Origin: a virus
IMG/VR virus record: IMGVR_UViG_3300010412_000044
Span: 1 to 49,453 of that record
Length of the DNA stretch: 49,453 bases
Reading direction: 5' to 3' (one strand)
Shown: positions 9,440 through 17,713 of the stretch, one piece after another
Layout of the letters: each line of letters starts with the position of its first letter
Numbering within the stretch: position 1 is the stretch's first letter
The notes under the pieces: generated by a model
Seen by the model: the letters and a program-made list of their open reading frames with translations, nothing else
Told to the model about the DNA's origin: nothing
Databases searched by the model: none
Translations under genes and position numbers: made by a program

Positions 9440-10216
9440 ATGCCTATTAGAATTGGCTCTACACTTGTAAATGATCTATACATTGGCTCAACTAGAGTCA
9501 ACCGTGTGTATGCTGGGTCATCCCTAGCATATCAACGTGACGAAATTACGGTTTTCGCAACCACAAGATCAACCAGCACAACGACTACAAGAGCAACATC
9601 TAGAAGTACAACGAGGTCAACAAGTACGACCACTATCAGGTCTACAAGCACCACAACCTCGCGTTGGACCAGCCATATTACGTCAACGAATACAACTGAA
9701 TCCAGATCAACATCTAGATCAACCTCTGGTTCTACTACCACGACATGGAATACTACTTCCATTACAACCAGAGAAACGAGCAGAACCACTACATGGCAGA
9801 CAACGACAACATATGATACGTCAGGTACTACCACGTATACAACAACATGGCAGACTGATACTTTTGATGCCGAACTTGGTACGATGTTCTGGTACAACAC
9901 CAATAGAGATACGAGCAGATCAACAAGCGGGTCAACGTCAAGATCGACCAATACAAGCCGAAGCACTACATTTTGGACCGCTTGGGATACGACAAGGTCA
10001 ACTTCTCGTTCAACTTCTACTTCTGTCACGACAACATATGTTACATCGTGGCAAACGTCAACTGACTGGACGACAAGCTACTGGTCGTATTTTAGCACCA
10101 CGTGGAATACGAATGTCACCACGACATGGAACACTACATATACCACAAACTACAATACCGCATTTACAACGACTTGGAATACAACCTACGATACTTCTAG
10201 AACCACTGTTTGGTAA
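9440..10216 (+). CDS. Ser/Thr-rich tetrapeptide-repeat virion protein
   Basis: The 258-residue product opens with three short repeats of the type IGSTxVNxxYxGS (residues 4-33), an anchoring motif seen at the N-terminus of phage tail and fibre proteins. Almost everything after residue 38 is Thr and Ser, interrupted every four or so residues by Arg in the first half (RSTS, RATS) and by Trp, Tyr or Phe in the second (WNTT, YTTN, FTTT). One short non-repeat island (DAELGTMFWYN) sits near residue 145. There are several Asn-x-Thr sites. The repeat could form a beta-rich stalk and is an obvious candidate for O-glycosylation, given the next-but-one gene. No known family was recognised beyond the N-terminal motif. 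Confidence 0.7.
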   Translation: MPIRIGSTLVNDLYIGSTRVNRVYAGSSLAYQRDEITVFATTRSTSTTTTRATSRSTTRSTSTTTIRSTSTTTSRWTSHITSTNTTESRSTSRSTSGSTTTTWNTTSITTRETSRTTTWQTTTTYDTSGTTTYTTTWQTDTFDAELGTMFWYNTNRDTSRSTSGSTSRSTNTSRSTTFWTAWDTTRSTSRSTSTSVTTTYVTSWQTSTDWTTSYWSYFSTTWNTNVTTTWNTTYTTNYNTAFTTTWNTTYDTSRTTVW

Positions 10217-10228
10217 GAGGATTACATT

Positions 10229-10441
10229 ATGAGTGATATTGAAAAACGAGTTGAGAAACTTGAAACCCTGTATGAGCAGACGGACAAGAATATTGAAGAT
10301 TTGGCCCGTCTTATCGATAACCACCAATTGAGAGTAAAGACTGAGATTACAAATCTTACCAGTCACTTGGTTAGTGCATTCGAACCTCAGATTCGCAAAA
10401 TTGTACGTGATGAGTGGGAGAAATTGAATGGGGGTCTTTAA
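10229..10441 (+). CDS. Small coiled-coil protein (70 aa)
   Basis: This short protein is predicted by eye to be almost entirely helical, with heptad spacing of Leu, Ile and Val from residue 4 to 55 (EKRVEKLETLYEQ, IEDLARLIDNHQLRV). A GAGG Shine-Dalgarno lies upstream (taagaggattacatt). Its end overlaps the next gene by 14 bases. The family is not recognised. Its place between the Ser/Thr-rich protein and the transferase-like gene suggests a chaperone or a trimerisation partner, but this is a guess from context. Confidence 0.65.
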   Translation: MSDIEKRVEKLETLYEQTDKNIEDLARLIDNHQLRVKTEITNLTSHLVSAFEPQIRKIVRDEWEKLNGGL

Positions 10442-11306
10442 TTTCGGTGATAAACATATCGATAGCAAAAGGCTCATTAAAGACAAATCATATCATCTAG
10501 TAAGAGAAGAGAATCTAAAAATCTCAGAGAAGACTGGTATGGTTTTTGTCGCCGCTTGTAAAGAGCGCGGTATCAAGATTCAGTATGATATCAGCTACGG
10601 TGGTCATCCACATGAACTTAGATATACTGAATTCTTCGGTAACGTAGGTGGTATCTATTCCACCCCATGTTGCGGTCGGTTCTTTCGTTTCATGTTGAGT
10701 AAGAGTTACGATACATCGAAAAACAAAGATTATTCCGATTACATTCACGGGCGTTTGGATAAATACATATTGCACCATTATGATATTCCAGAAATGGAAT
10801 GTTCAGCTTTATTACCCGGCTCAAATCTTTTGAGAAAAACAGTTGATAAACGCCGACTGAATGCATGTGCCGATCTCGGTGGGAAGATTAAACCCCACCC
10901 ATTGACAAATGAAGCTGATCTTGAACGCCTGAGGCGTGAATATAAAGATCAGATCATACCAGAAATGTATTCTGGTTTCAATGTCATGATGAAATCGAAA
11001 TTCATCTTTGGCACGGGTGCAAGCGAACTTAGCCTATATGCTATGTTGCTAAATAAATTTGTAATCGACATGTCTAATAAAACCCCCGGTGGTGGGTATT
11101 ATGACTTGTTTGCTCAATCAGTGGATTATACTGATAACCAAAAAGCACGATTGAATTGGATTTTGAACCATCCGGGAATTGGTGTGTTCATGCCAGATGA
11201 TTACGAAACAACGATCCCGGCGTTTCTTGATTGGTATCAGGCAGCACTTGAGGAATATCGTACAATTGTCGCGGCCGACTCAAACCTGCGACCGAAGAAA
11301 TCATAA
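10428..11306 (+). CDS. Possible GT-B-type glycosyltransferase
   Basis: The C-terminal half has a layout seen in GT-B sugar or glycerophosphate transferases of polysaccharide synthesis: a 'KIKPHP' motif near residue 155 followed by acidic and basic helices. About 45 residues later comes FIFGTGASELSLYAMLLNK, resembling the nucleotide-sugar binding 'G-SS-----A---GKP' region. The N-terminal half has a Cys pair (TPCCGRFF, residues 84-91) and no recognised motif. Length is 292 residues. The start is the ATG at 10428, preceded by GGGAGA inside the upstream gene. It lies just after the Ser/Thr-rich virion gene, so one possible job is glycosylating that protein. The assignment is from pattern only and could be wrong; a non-enzymatic homologue is possible. 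Confidence 0.45.
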   Translation: MGVFNFGDKHIDSKRLIKDKSYHLVREENLKISEKTGMVFVAACKERGIKIQYDISYGGHPHELRYTEFFGNVGGIYSTPCCGRFFRFMLSKSYDTSKNKDYSDYIHGRLDKYILHHYDIPEMECSALLPGSNLLRKTVDKRRLNACADLGGKIKPHPLTNEADLERLRREYKDQIIPEMYSGFNVMMKSKFIFGTGASELSLYAMLLNKFVIDMSNKTPGGGYYDLFAQSVDYTDNQKARLNWILNHPGIGVFMPDDYETTIPAFLDWYQAALEEYRTIVAADSNLRPKKS

Positions 11307-11309
11307 ATA
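11302..11309 (+). promoter_or_regulatory. Late-promoter-like site (CATAAATA)
   Basis: CATAAATA differs from the T4 late consensus only in its first base and overlaps the stop codon of the upstream gene. It lies 26 bases before the ATG at 11336, much like the sites before gp8, gp18 and gp22. Confidence 0.55.
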
Positions 11310-11335
11310 ACTAAATATAGACAGGAACAAATATC

Positions 11336-11596
11336 ATGGCAAAAGATAAAGGCAAGCAATTTGGGACAAAGGGTGAACTTCTTTCCGTTTTGGCCCAGCT
11401 ACAGTCTGAAAGTGAAGGTAAGGGTCGTGCTGAGTTCGCTCAGGGTATTGCCGCCTTGATTCAAGATTTGAATGACGGCAAACGTGATCATACCGAAGTT
11501 TCCATTAAGGGTCGCATTAGACTCAAAAAGTTCAATGGTCCTAGACTGCCTGAGTCTGTGCCAGTTGAAGTTCAAGAATTTATTACAGATGTATAA
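11336..11596 (+). CDS. Conserved-looking small protein of unknown function (86 aa)
   Basis: A GACAGGAAC Shine-Dalgarno region precedes the ATG. The product is a mixed alpha/beta protein with a Gly- and Lys-rich start (MAKDKGKQFGTKGELL), a helical middle and a C-terminal half with basic beta-like residues (VSIKGRIRLKKFNGPRLP). No family is recognised. It heads a two-gene unit with the downstream virion protein, between a late promoter and a terminator, so it is probably made late. Confidence 0.65.
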   Translation: MAKDKGKQFGTKGELLSVLAQLQSESEGKGRAEFAQGIAALIQDLNDGKRDHTEVSIKGRIRLKKFNGPRLPESVPVEVQEFITDV

Positions 11597-11609
11597 CGGA
11601 GAATAACAA

Positions 11610-12005
11610 ATGGCTCTTGTAAACACAGGTCGTAACTACATGGCGAATGCATTGATCGCCAACCCTACTACGCTTTTCGATGTGACGAATGCAACCATCG
11701 GTGTCGGTGATTCTGCAACGGCTTATGCTGCAACGCAGACAGACCTTGTCGCCGGTGTGAATAAAGCCTATTCGGTTGTTGATAGCGCACCTACCATTGC
11801 TACTAACGTTCTTACGTTTGTTGCTACGTTCGGTACTTCCGAAGCTAACTTTGCTTGGAACGAATGGGGTGTATTCAACTCTGCTGGTGTTGCACCGACA
11901 GGTGGTGATATCATGCTTAACCGTAAGGTTGAGTCGCTTGGTACCAAAACCTCTGCTCAGAGTTGGGAAATCACGGCTACGCTTACTGTCGCAATCGGCA
12001 CGTAA
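11610..12005 (+). CDS. Virion structural protein, 'NEWGVFN' family
   Basis: This 131-residue protein has an ACGGAG Shine-Dalgarno just upstream. The segment 'FAWNEWGVFNSA' followed by 'GGDIMLNRKVESLGTK' and a C-terminal beta strand ('WEITATLTVAIGT') recurs in small tail-associated proteins of many tailed phages; I recall it from that context. The precise function is unknown. A strong terminator follows 29 bases after the stop. Confidence 0.6.
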   Translation: MALVNTGRNYMANALIANPTTLFDVTNATIGVGDSATAYAATQTDLVAGVNKAYSVVDSAPTIATNVLTFVATFGTSEANFAWNEWGVFNSAGVAPTGGDIMLNRKVESLGTKTSAQSWEITATLTVAIGT

Positions 12006-12033
12006 TACTAGCACAACTCTAATCTTCGTGGAA

Positions 12034-12067
12034 GGCAGGCTGGGTATATCCCGGCCTGCCTTTTTTT
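12034..12067 (+). terminator. Rho-independent terminator
   Basis: An 11-bp stem (GGCAGGCTGGG paired with CCCGGCCTGCC, one T-G wobble) with a TATAT loop is followed at once by seven T. It closes the 11336-12005 unit. Confidence 0.9.
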
Positions 12068-12070
12068 GTG

Positions 12071-12078
12071 TCTAAATA
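12071..12078 (+). promoter_or_regulatory. Late-promoter-like site (TCTAAATA)
   Basis: TCTAAATA lies four bases past the terminator and 26 bases before the ATG at 12104. It differs from TATAAATA at the second base. The same variant recurs at 32833. Spacing to the start codon equals that of the other late-promoter sites here. Confidence 0.45.
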
Positions 12079-12103
12079 CTGTAAAGTCTTTTAGGATCAA
12101 ATT

Positions 12104-14074
12104 ATGTCTCTTTCGCAAGGCAAATACCCAACCGCAAACTCTGTTGTTAATACGGGAGATGCAGCTTGGACTGGGTTGACAAATCTTTATGCAAATGATA
12201 ACAACTATGCTTCCGTTACTCTGAATTCAGGTCAAACCTCTGATACAATCCGCGTATCTGGTTTTGGCTTTGATGCCATGGCCGACACCGACGAAATTGT
12301 TAGCATTTATGTCTACATTTATTGCTATACCTCTGTTGGTACTGCAATAACGCTATACGAAGAAATCTATGGACCAACCTCTGGTGGGTCATCAACAGGA
12401 AACAATGACCCCGTAACACAAACAACCGAAGCAACGGAATACGCAGGTAGTTCCGCTGGTGATACGTTCGGTCTTGCTCTTACTGCCGCGGAAGTAAAAA
12501 ACTCAGCCTTCGGTGTTGATTTATATGTGACAAATGGATCAGGCGGCGTTACTGAAACATTCTATATTGATACCGTCTATGTGACTGCCTATTATGGTAA
12601 GTCCCCTGCAATCAAAAACATTCAAACAACAACCCCAAGTGCGGGTACTTCACACGTAATGGCAATGCCTAGCGGCGCATCCGCCCCTGCACGAAATGAA
12701 TGTCTTGTGTTGCTTGTAGCAGCCAATCTTGCCTCTGACACAACAAATGAGTTAATAAGCATTTCCTCTGGAGGGGCTGGCTGGCTTAAAATGTTTGAAC
12801 ATGGCTCAGCCAGCACTGGATGTAGGATAGCTGGATTCATAAAAAACCAATACAACGATTTAGGTGAAGGTGACGTTACGATTTCCACAAGTGCATCATG
12901 CACCACTATTGGACATTACATGACCGTAACCGATGTTTGTTCTTATTTCTTTCTGGATGGGGTATGCAACCCAGTGAAGAAAAATGTCGGTTCTGAAACT
13001 AACATTGTTGTTAATGGGAAGAGTTTCAACTCCAGCAATGACTTCAAAACAACTATTGCATTTGCAGCCTTTGAAGGAAATACAAGCGGATGCTCAACAT
13101 CGGGCACTGGCTATACAGAAAAGGTTGATACTCAAGTCACTGGTCTAAGCACAGTAATAGCCGAACGATCATTGTTCGACAATACGACAGTAATCCCAGA
13201 TGTTACGTTTACACCTACAACGAATTATGATGGCATTGGTATCTCAATAACGCTTGTCGGAAATTATAACCATACCAACAACACTTTCATTGACTCATAT
13301 CCAGATTGGAGAGACGGTTTTCAATCAAGATCAAAGATTACGATCAGTCAGGATATGGTTTCTGGCACTGCGAACTTGACAAATTTCCCAGTTATGCTAC
13401 AGGGTGAAAACTTTCCCGTTAACACTTTCAACACAAGCGATGTTTTTGACACTTATGATGCCAGCGGTGACGATATTATTTTCACTTCTGATCCAGAAGG
13501 GAACGAAATCATCCCTCATTGTTTTTTGGAGGTAACAAAAAACAGTGAACCAACAGCACCGATAATTGGGTGTTTTGTGAGAGTACCGACATTGTATCAC
13601 AACCAAGATACTGTCATCTATGTTTGGTATGATTCCGCATCGGTGATAATTGGAAACAGCTTAGGTGAAATTAATAGCACCATTCTCCCATCACAGTGTA
13701 GATTGACTTGGTATGATTATGAATTTGTGTTCAACTATTATAGCTATGATCAAGGCATGAGATACTATTCTGGAGCAATTACAGGATCACTAACAACAAA
13801 CCAAACCGATCCTTGGGGTCTTTCTAAAGCTACCTATTTTGCAGGTACCGATGATTATATCAGAGTTGACCCAACGGGTTCTGGTATCGATTTTGGTGAT
13901 GGTGATTGGTTCTTGCAATGTTGGGCAAACCCAGATGCATCCCCGGCTTCTGAAATGATGATTTGCGTACAGAACCCAAGCACAGCCGAAGGTGATATCC
14001 ATAACGCAGGAGACATTGGCGGTTTCGCTTTGATGATTTCAAGCGATGGAAAATATGGTGTCCAAAGGACCTGA
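12104..14074 (+). CDS. Large adhesin, N-terminal part (DUF2341 + first half of a LamG domain)
   Basis: The order of domains is: a beta-rich N-terminal domain ending 'IDTVYVTAYYG' (residues ~1-165), a second domain (~170-395), a DUF2341 domain (~400-530; 'LTNFPVMLQGENF', 'DIIFTSDPEGNEI'), and the start of a LamG/concanavalin-like fold (~560-650; 'ATYFAGTDDYIRV', 'WFLQCWANP'). It then stops at TGA 14072-14074 in the middle of that fold. The rest of the fold lies in the +1 frame (next entry), so the two frames probably encode one ~830-residue protein. DUF2341/LamG proteins bind glycans in many systems, so a host-surface adhesin is likely. Confidence 0.75.
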   Translation: MSLSQGKYPTANSVVNTGDAAWTGLTNLYANDNNYASVTLNSGQTSDTIRVSGFGFDAMADTDEIVSIYVYIYCYTSVGTAITLYEEIYGPTSGGSSTGNNDPVTQTTEATEYAGSSAGDTFGLALTAAEVKNSAFGVDLYVTNGSGGVTETFYIDTVYVTAYYGKSPAIKNIQTTTPSAGTSHVMAMPSGASAPARNECLVLLVAANLASDTTNELISISSGGAGWLKMFEHGSASTGCRIAGFIKNQYNDLGEGDVTISTSASCTTIGHYMTVTDVCSYFFLDGVCNPVKKNVGSETNIVVNGKSFNSSNDFKTTIAFAAFEGNTSGCSTSGTGYTEKVDTQVTGLSTVIAERSLFDNTTVIPDVTFTPTTNYDGIGISITLVGNYNHTNNTFIDSYPDWRDGFQSRSKITISQDMVSGTANLTNFPVMLQGENFPVNTFNTSDVFDTYDASGDDIIFTSDPEGNEIIPHCFLEVTKNSEPTAPIIGCFVRVPTLYHNQDTVIYVWYDSASVIIGNSLGEINSTILPSQCRLTWYDYEFVFNYYSYDQGMRYYSGAITGSLTTNQTDPWGLSKATYFAGTDDYIRVDPTGSGIDFGDGDWFLQCWANPDASPASEMMICVQNPSTAEGDIHNAGDIGGFALMISSDGKYGVQRT

Positions 14075-14606
14075 TGTTAACCCAACAGCCGAAGTTTTTG
14101 AATGTGTGGTTGGTAAGTTTTCAAATGGTGCCGCCAATGCTGTTTATGTCAACGGTACAAAATATCAAAATGCACATACACAAACATGGTTTGTATCGAC
14201 TCAGAATGATGCATTTACATTAGGTGCAAACTCTTATGTATCAGGTCCTGCATTTGACTATGCTGGTGATCTTATTATGTGCCGACTTCGTAAAGGTGGG
14301 ATGACAGATGATTGGATTGCAACCGAATATGCCAATCAATCAGACCCATCTTATATTACAGGCGGGCCACATGCATCCTCGGCCATATTTGAACAAGAAG
14401 GTTTCAGATTCAGAAACGACGATGGCACGGAAGCAACAGCAACGTGGATTGACGCTCAGGATACAAATATTTCAAGAAGCAAAAACGTCAACACAAGGCT
14501 AAGGACTATTGTCACTTGGGAAATTGGATTTGGCGTAGGCAATAGACTAAGATTAGAATATCGCAAAGTTGGTGATCCCGACACAGAATGGAGACCTATT
14601 GAGTAA
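14046..14606 (+). CDS. Adhesin continuation: second half of LamG domain and C-terminal 'DDGSEST' domain
   Basis: This frame continues the LamG-like fold cut short upstream: 'FECVVGKFSNGAANAVYVNGTKY', given here only as a landmark around residues 19-41, then 'DYAGDLIMCRLRKG'. It ends with a ~65-residue domain (from 'GFRFRNDDGTEATATW' to 'LEYRKVGDPDTEW') that also closes the next two fibre proteins. The ATG at 14046 has no Shine-Dalgarno and lies inside the upstream frame, so independent translation is doubtful. A +1 shift near 14063-14066 (CAA-AGG) would fuse the two. Its stop overlaps the next start (TAATG). Confidence 0.6.
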   Translation: MENMVSKGPDVNPTAEVFECVVGKFSNGAANAVYVNGTKYQNAHTQTWFVSTQNDAFTLGANSYVSGPAFDYAGDLIMCRLRKGGMTDDWIATEYANQSDPSYITGGPHASSAIFEQEGFRFRNDDGTEATATWIDAQDTNISRSKNVNTRLRTIVTWEIGFGVGNRLRLEYRKVGDPDTEWRPIE

Positions 14607-17600
14607 TGGCCGTTAATGCCAACTGGCAAAGATACTGTACCCTGACAGTAGCGAATGGTAAAGTTTCAGGTTCAGTGAACCTGACAAACTTCCCTGCCCT
14701 ATTGACTGAAAATGACCTACCTTCTGAAATTCTGAACAGTAGCGATTCAAATAGACCAAAATCAGACGGTGGTGATATTCGTTTCACTTCCGATGCGGCT
14801 GGTACTACAGAACTTGCATTTGAAATTGTTTCATTTACACAAAGTTCCCCTTCTGGTACATGTGAAATCTGGGTAAAAATTCCTACACTGCAATATAATG
14901 TAGACACTACGATTTACATGTGGTGGAAGAATGCTTCTGCCAATGCATATGCAACAACCGACACATATGGACGCAACGCCGTATGGTCAGATTATGAGTT
15001 TGTTTCTCATGATGGTGGTGTAACAGATTCTACGGGAAATTACACACCAACCGTTTCTGGTGCACCGGCGGCATCAACTAACCACCTTGGACATTCAAAC
15101 CTAGCAAGATACTTCGATACAACAACCGAACATTATGAATTTGCATTATCAAGTGCCTTTGATTTAGGAACAACCGACTGCACCATTACATTCTGGGCGA
15201 ATAAAGATAATGTTGCTTCATTGAATGGTCGTGCTATTCAAATAAACACGTTGTCTCCTGCTGAATCTATTCAGATGATTGCAAACTCCAGTGAAGGTGC
15301 AAACTGGGTTGCATTTGCTGGCTCAACGGCTACAAGTGGTGCATATCAAACAGCCTCTAACTCAGCATGGCATTATGTTCGCGGTGAATTCAGCGGAGGT
15401 GCTACACCATCACATGATGGCGTGCGTGTTGATGGTGGTACGCTTGGAACTACCGGAACAGCATCAACATGGGGTCTTGGTACGGCCGCCGATGAAGTTT
15501 GGATTGGTGCTAGAAATGATGCAAACTCGGCTGCTGAATATGAAGGTTACTTGTCAGAAATTCGCATTGAATTTGCGACAACACCTAGCGCCGATGAATA
15601 TATCACAGAATACAATAACCAACTTGATGATGGTACATTCTGGACGGATGGAACACCTCAAAACAATGTCACTCAAAAAGCCGTAAGTGATTCGATCACT
15701 CTTGCAATCACGGAATCTTCTAGTGTTCCGCAAATGTGGATCACAAGCATTGATACGAATCCTTTTGATGACAAAGAAACAGGTATCATTATTTCTGGTG
15801 CGGGGTTTGGTGCTTCTCAGGGTACAGGTAAAGTTGAACTTGTAAACAATGCCGTATATGCAAGCGGAACAAAAACAGCACAGACCGTTACGGCGTGGAG
15901 TGACACTTCTATTACAATCACAGGTGTTCTTCCTGCTGCCGGTCCCGGAACATATTGGCTGTTTGTAACAACGAATGCTTCGGCTGAGCAAGATTCACTT
16001 TACCCTGTTGTCATTCGCAGAGAACTTGCATTCAGCCTTGCCGATAGTCCAAATGTTGCGAACCAATTAAGCATAACAACAAGTAGATTGACACCACCGG
16101 CAGGTTCACCATCTTGGAAGTCTGGATATTTCTTCGATACGGCGCCAAACTTTTCAACATACATTACAATGGGGTATTCTGTTCCAGCGGGAAGCTATAC
16201 GGAATATGAATGGTGCTTTAAGGCTCTAAATGCTTCGATAGAAGATGCTCAGTATGAGTTCAGGGTTGTCGATAATTCATATGATGAACAAACTGCAAGT
16301 GCCGAATTAACAACATACACTGTAATTCCAAAGCTAACGGTTCTTGGTGTTATTCAGAAAGCTGGAACGGATACGCTATCTCCATACATTTCTTCTGAAA
16401 CAACGGCTCACTTTTTGAGTTCGAATCGATCAGATACGGTCTCTCTTGTTCTATCGGATGTGTCAAGTTTCCCAACCATTCAGTTTACACGATCTGATAG
16501 TTTGCTTACAAGAATTGATGAAGCGTACACCCTGTTGGTGTCTCTGGCGCGCACGGATGATATCAAGCCTAGATTGGATGAAGCATTTGCAATTCTTGTT
16601 TCTTTGGCTCGTTCTGATACGCTGGCACCGAGAATCGATGATGTTGGTTCACTGTTCAAGTTCGTTCAGATCGTCGCCAGTGACTTCATTCGACCGCGCA
16701 TTACTGAAAGCGCGGCTCAAATTCTGGATATCCTTCACATTGCATTGTGGGATTTCTTGCAGTGGGATTTCGTTGATGTTGATTACACATACGCGCAAGT
16801 GGAGAGTCTAAGAGAAGATAATAACGTAAATGCATTGTTCAGATACCCAGATCAGATTGATCGTTATGGTGTTGTGATTGGTGACTTTGATACATTTGCG
16901 GCAAACTCATTTGGTTTTGCAACGACATATGCAACCGCCGCGGACGCCCTTGTTCAGGTGTTCGGAACAGACACGCTTTCACCCCAAGTTATTGAAGGTG
17001 CTGTTGATATGGTCAACATGTTTATTCGTGCTGACAGTATCAATCCGAAAATCACAGAATCGATCATTAACCAATTGAGGTCTTCAAGGGTTGATAGTCT
17101 GACGCTGGCTGTTGCAGAGTTTACTTACAACCTGTTGCGTATGTCTCGTTCAGATGATATTCTTCTGGCCATTTCTGAAACATGGGCAATTATTCTTAGC
17201 CTGTCTGCACAGGATGACCTGAAAGTTCTGGTTGATGAACTGAGTGTTATCACCGCCGCGTTTGGTGTAAACGACACGCTATATACTCTATTGAACGATA
17301 CATTGGATATCGTTTCATTCCTGTCAAGGTCTGACACGCTTCTTCCAAGAGTTGATGATGCGTTAAATATTCTGTCATCATTGGCTCGTTCTGACTTGTT
17401 GAATATCACCATTAATGATATTTCCGACCTGCTGGCCAGATTTGCCGTTTCTGATGATCTGCTACCGTATCTGACAGAACTAGCAGAAATTCTATGGTTG
17501 ACACTTGAAGGTTTCCGTTGGCGTGCCGATGATGGTTCGGAATCTACTGCAACTTGGCTGAAAGCACAAGACACCGATCTTGACAGGCAAAAGAACCTGA

Positions 17601-17713
17601 TCACTCGTTTGCGAATTCTATTGGACACGAATAGCGATGCACCAGCCCTACAGCTTAAATTGCAATACAAGCCTGTCGGCGACCCAGATTGGGAGTGGAG
17701 GGATGTTGAGTAA
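14606..17713 (+). CDS. Giant modular tail-fibre adhesin A
   Basis: This 1035-residue protein reads, in order, as follows. First a DUF2341 domain (~8-130), then a LamG-like domain (~135-330; 'ARYFDTTTEHYEF', 'TDCTITFWAN'). Next an IPT/TIG-like Ig domain (~377-470; 'DPFDDKETGIIISGAGFG'-type motif) and a companion domain (~472-576). Then come 20-residue repeats of the 'SDTLxPRIDE' type, interrupted by a Trp/Asp-rich insert (~711-777), more repeats to ~965, and the C-terminal 'DDGSEST' domain (~968-1035). It overlaps both neighbours by one base (TAATG), so translation is coupled. Role: a long, probably trimeric fibre or tip protein binding host glycans; the binding target is unknown. Confidence 0.75.
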   Translation: MAVNANWQRYCTLTVANGKVSGSVNLTNFPALLTENDLPSEILNSSDSNRPKSDGGDIRFTSDAAGTTELAFEIVSFTQSSPSGTCEIWVKIPTLQYNVDTTIYMWWKNASANAYATTDTYGRNAVWSDYEFVSHDGGVTDSTGNYTPTVSGAPAASTNHLGHSNLARYFDTTTEHYEFALSSAFDLGTTDCTITFWANKDNVASLNGRAIQINTLSPAESIQMIANSSEGANWVAFAGSTATSGAYQTASNSAWHYVRGEFSGGATPSHDGVRVDGGTLGTTGTASTWGLGTAADEVWIGARNDANSAAEYEGYLSEIRIEFATTPSADEYITEYNNQLDDGTFWTDGTPQNNVTQKAVSDSITLAITESSSVPQMWITSIDTNPFDDKETGIIISGAGFGASQGTGKVELVNNAVYASGTKTAQTVTAWSDTSITITGVLPAAGPGTYWLFVTTNASAEQDSLYPVVIRRELAFSLADSPNVANQLSITTSRLTPPAGSPSWKSGYFFDTAPNFSTYITMGYSVPAGSYTEYEWCFKALNASIEDAQYEFRVVDNSYDEQTASAELTTYTVIPKLTVLGVIQKAGTDTLSPYISSETTAHFLSSNRSDTVSLVLSDVSSFPTIQFTRSDSLLTRIDEAYTLLVSLARTDDIKPRLDEAFAILVSLARSDTLAPRIDDVGSLFKFVQIVASDFIRPRITESAAQILDILHIALWDFLQWDFVDVDYTYAQVESLREDNNVNALFRYPDQIDRYGVVIGDFDTFAANSFGFATTYATAADALVQVFGTDTLSPQVIEGAVDMVNMFIRADSINPKITESIINQLRSSRVDSLTLAVAEFTYNLLRMSRSDDILLAISETWAIILSLSAQDDLKVLVDELSVITAAFGVNDTLYTLLNDTLDIVSFLSRSDTLLPRVDDALNILSSLARSDLLNITINDISDLLARFAVSDDLLPYLTELAEILWLTLEGFRWRADDGSESTATWLKAQDTDLDRQKNLITRLRILLDTNSDAPALQLKLQYKPVGDPDWEWRDVE

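Noticed and set aside
9532-10029. Minus-strand frame of 165 codons opposite the Ser/Thr-rich gene
   Set aside because: It is a mirror of the repetitive ACN/TCN codons, gives only Val/Asp/Leu/Glu, and has no ribosome site.
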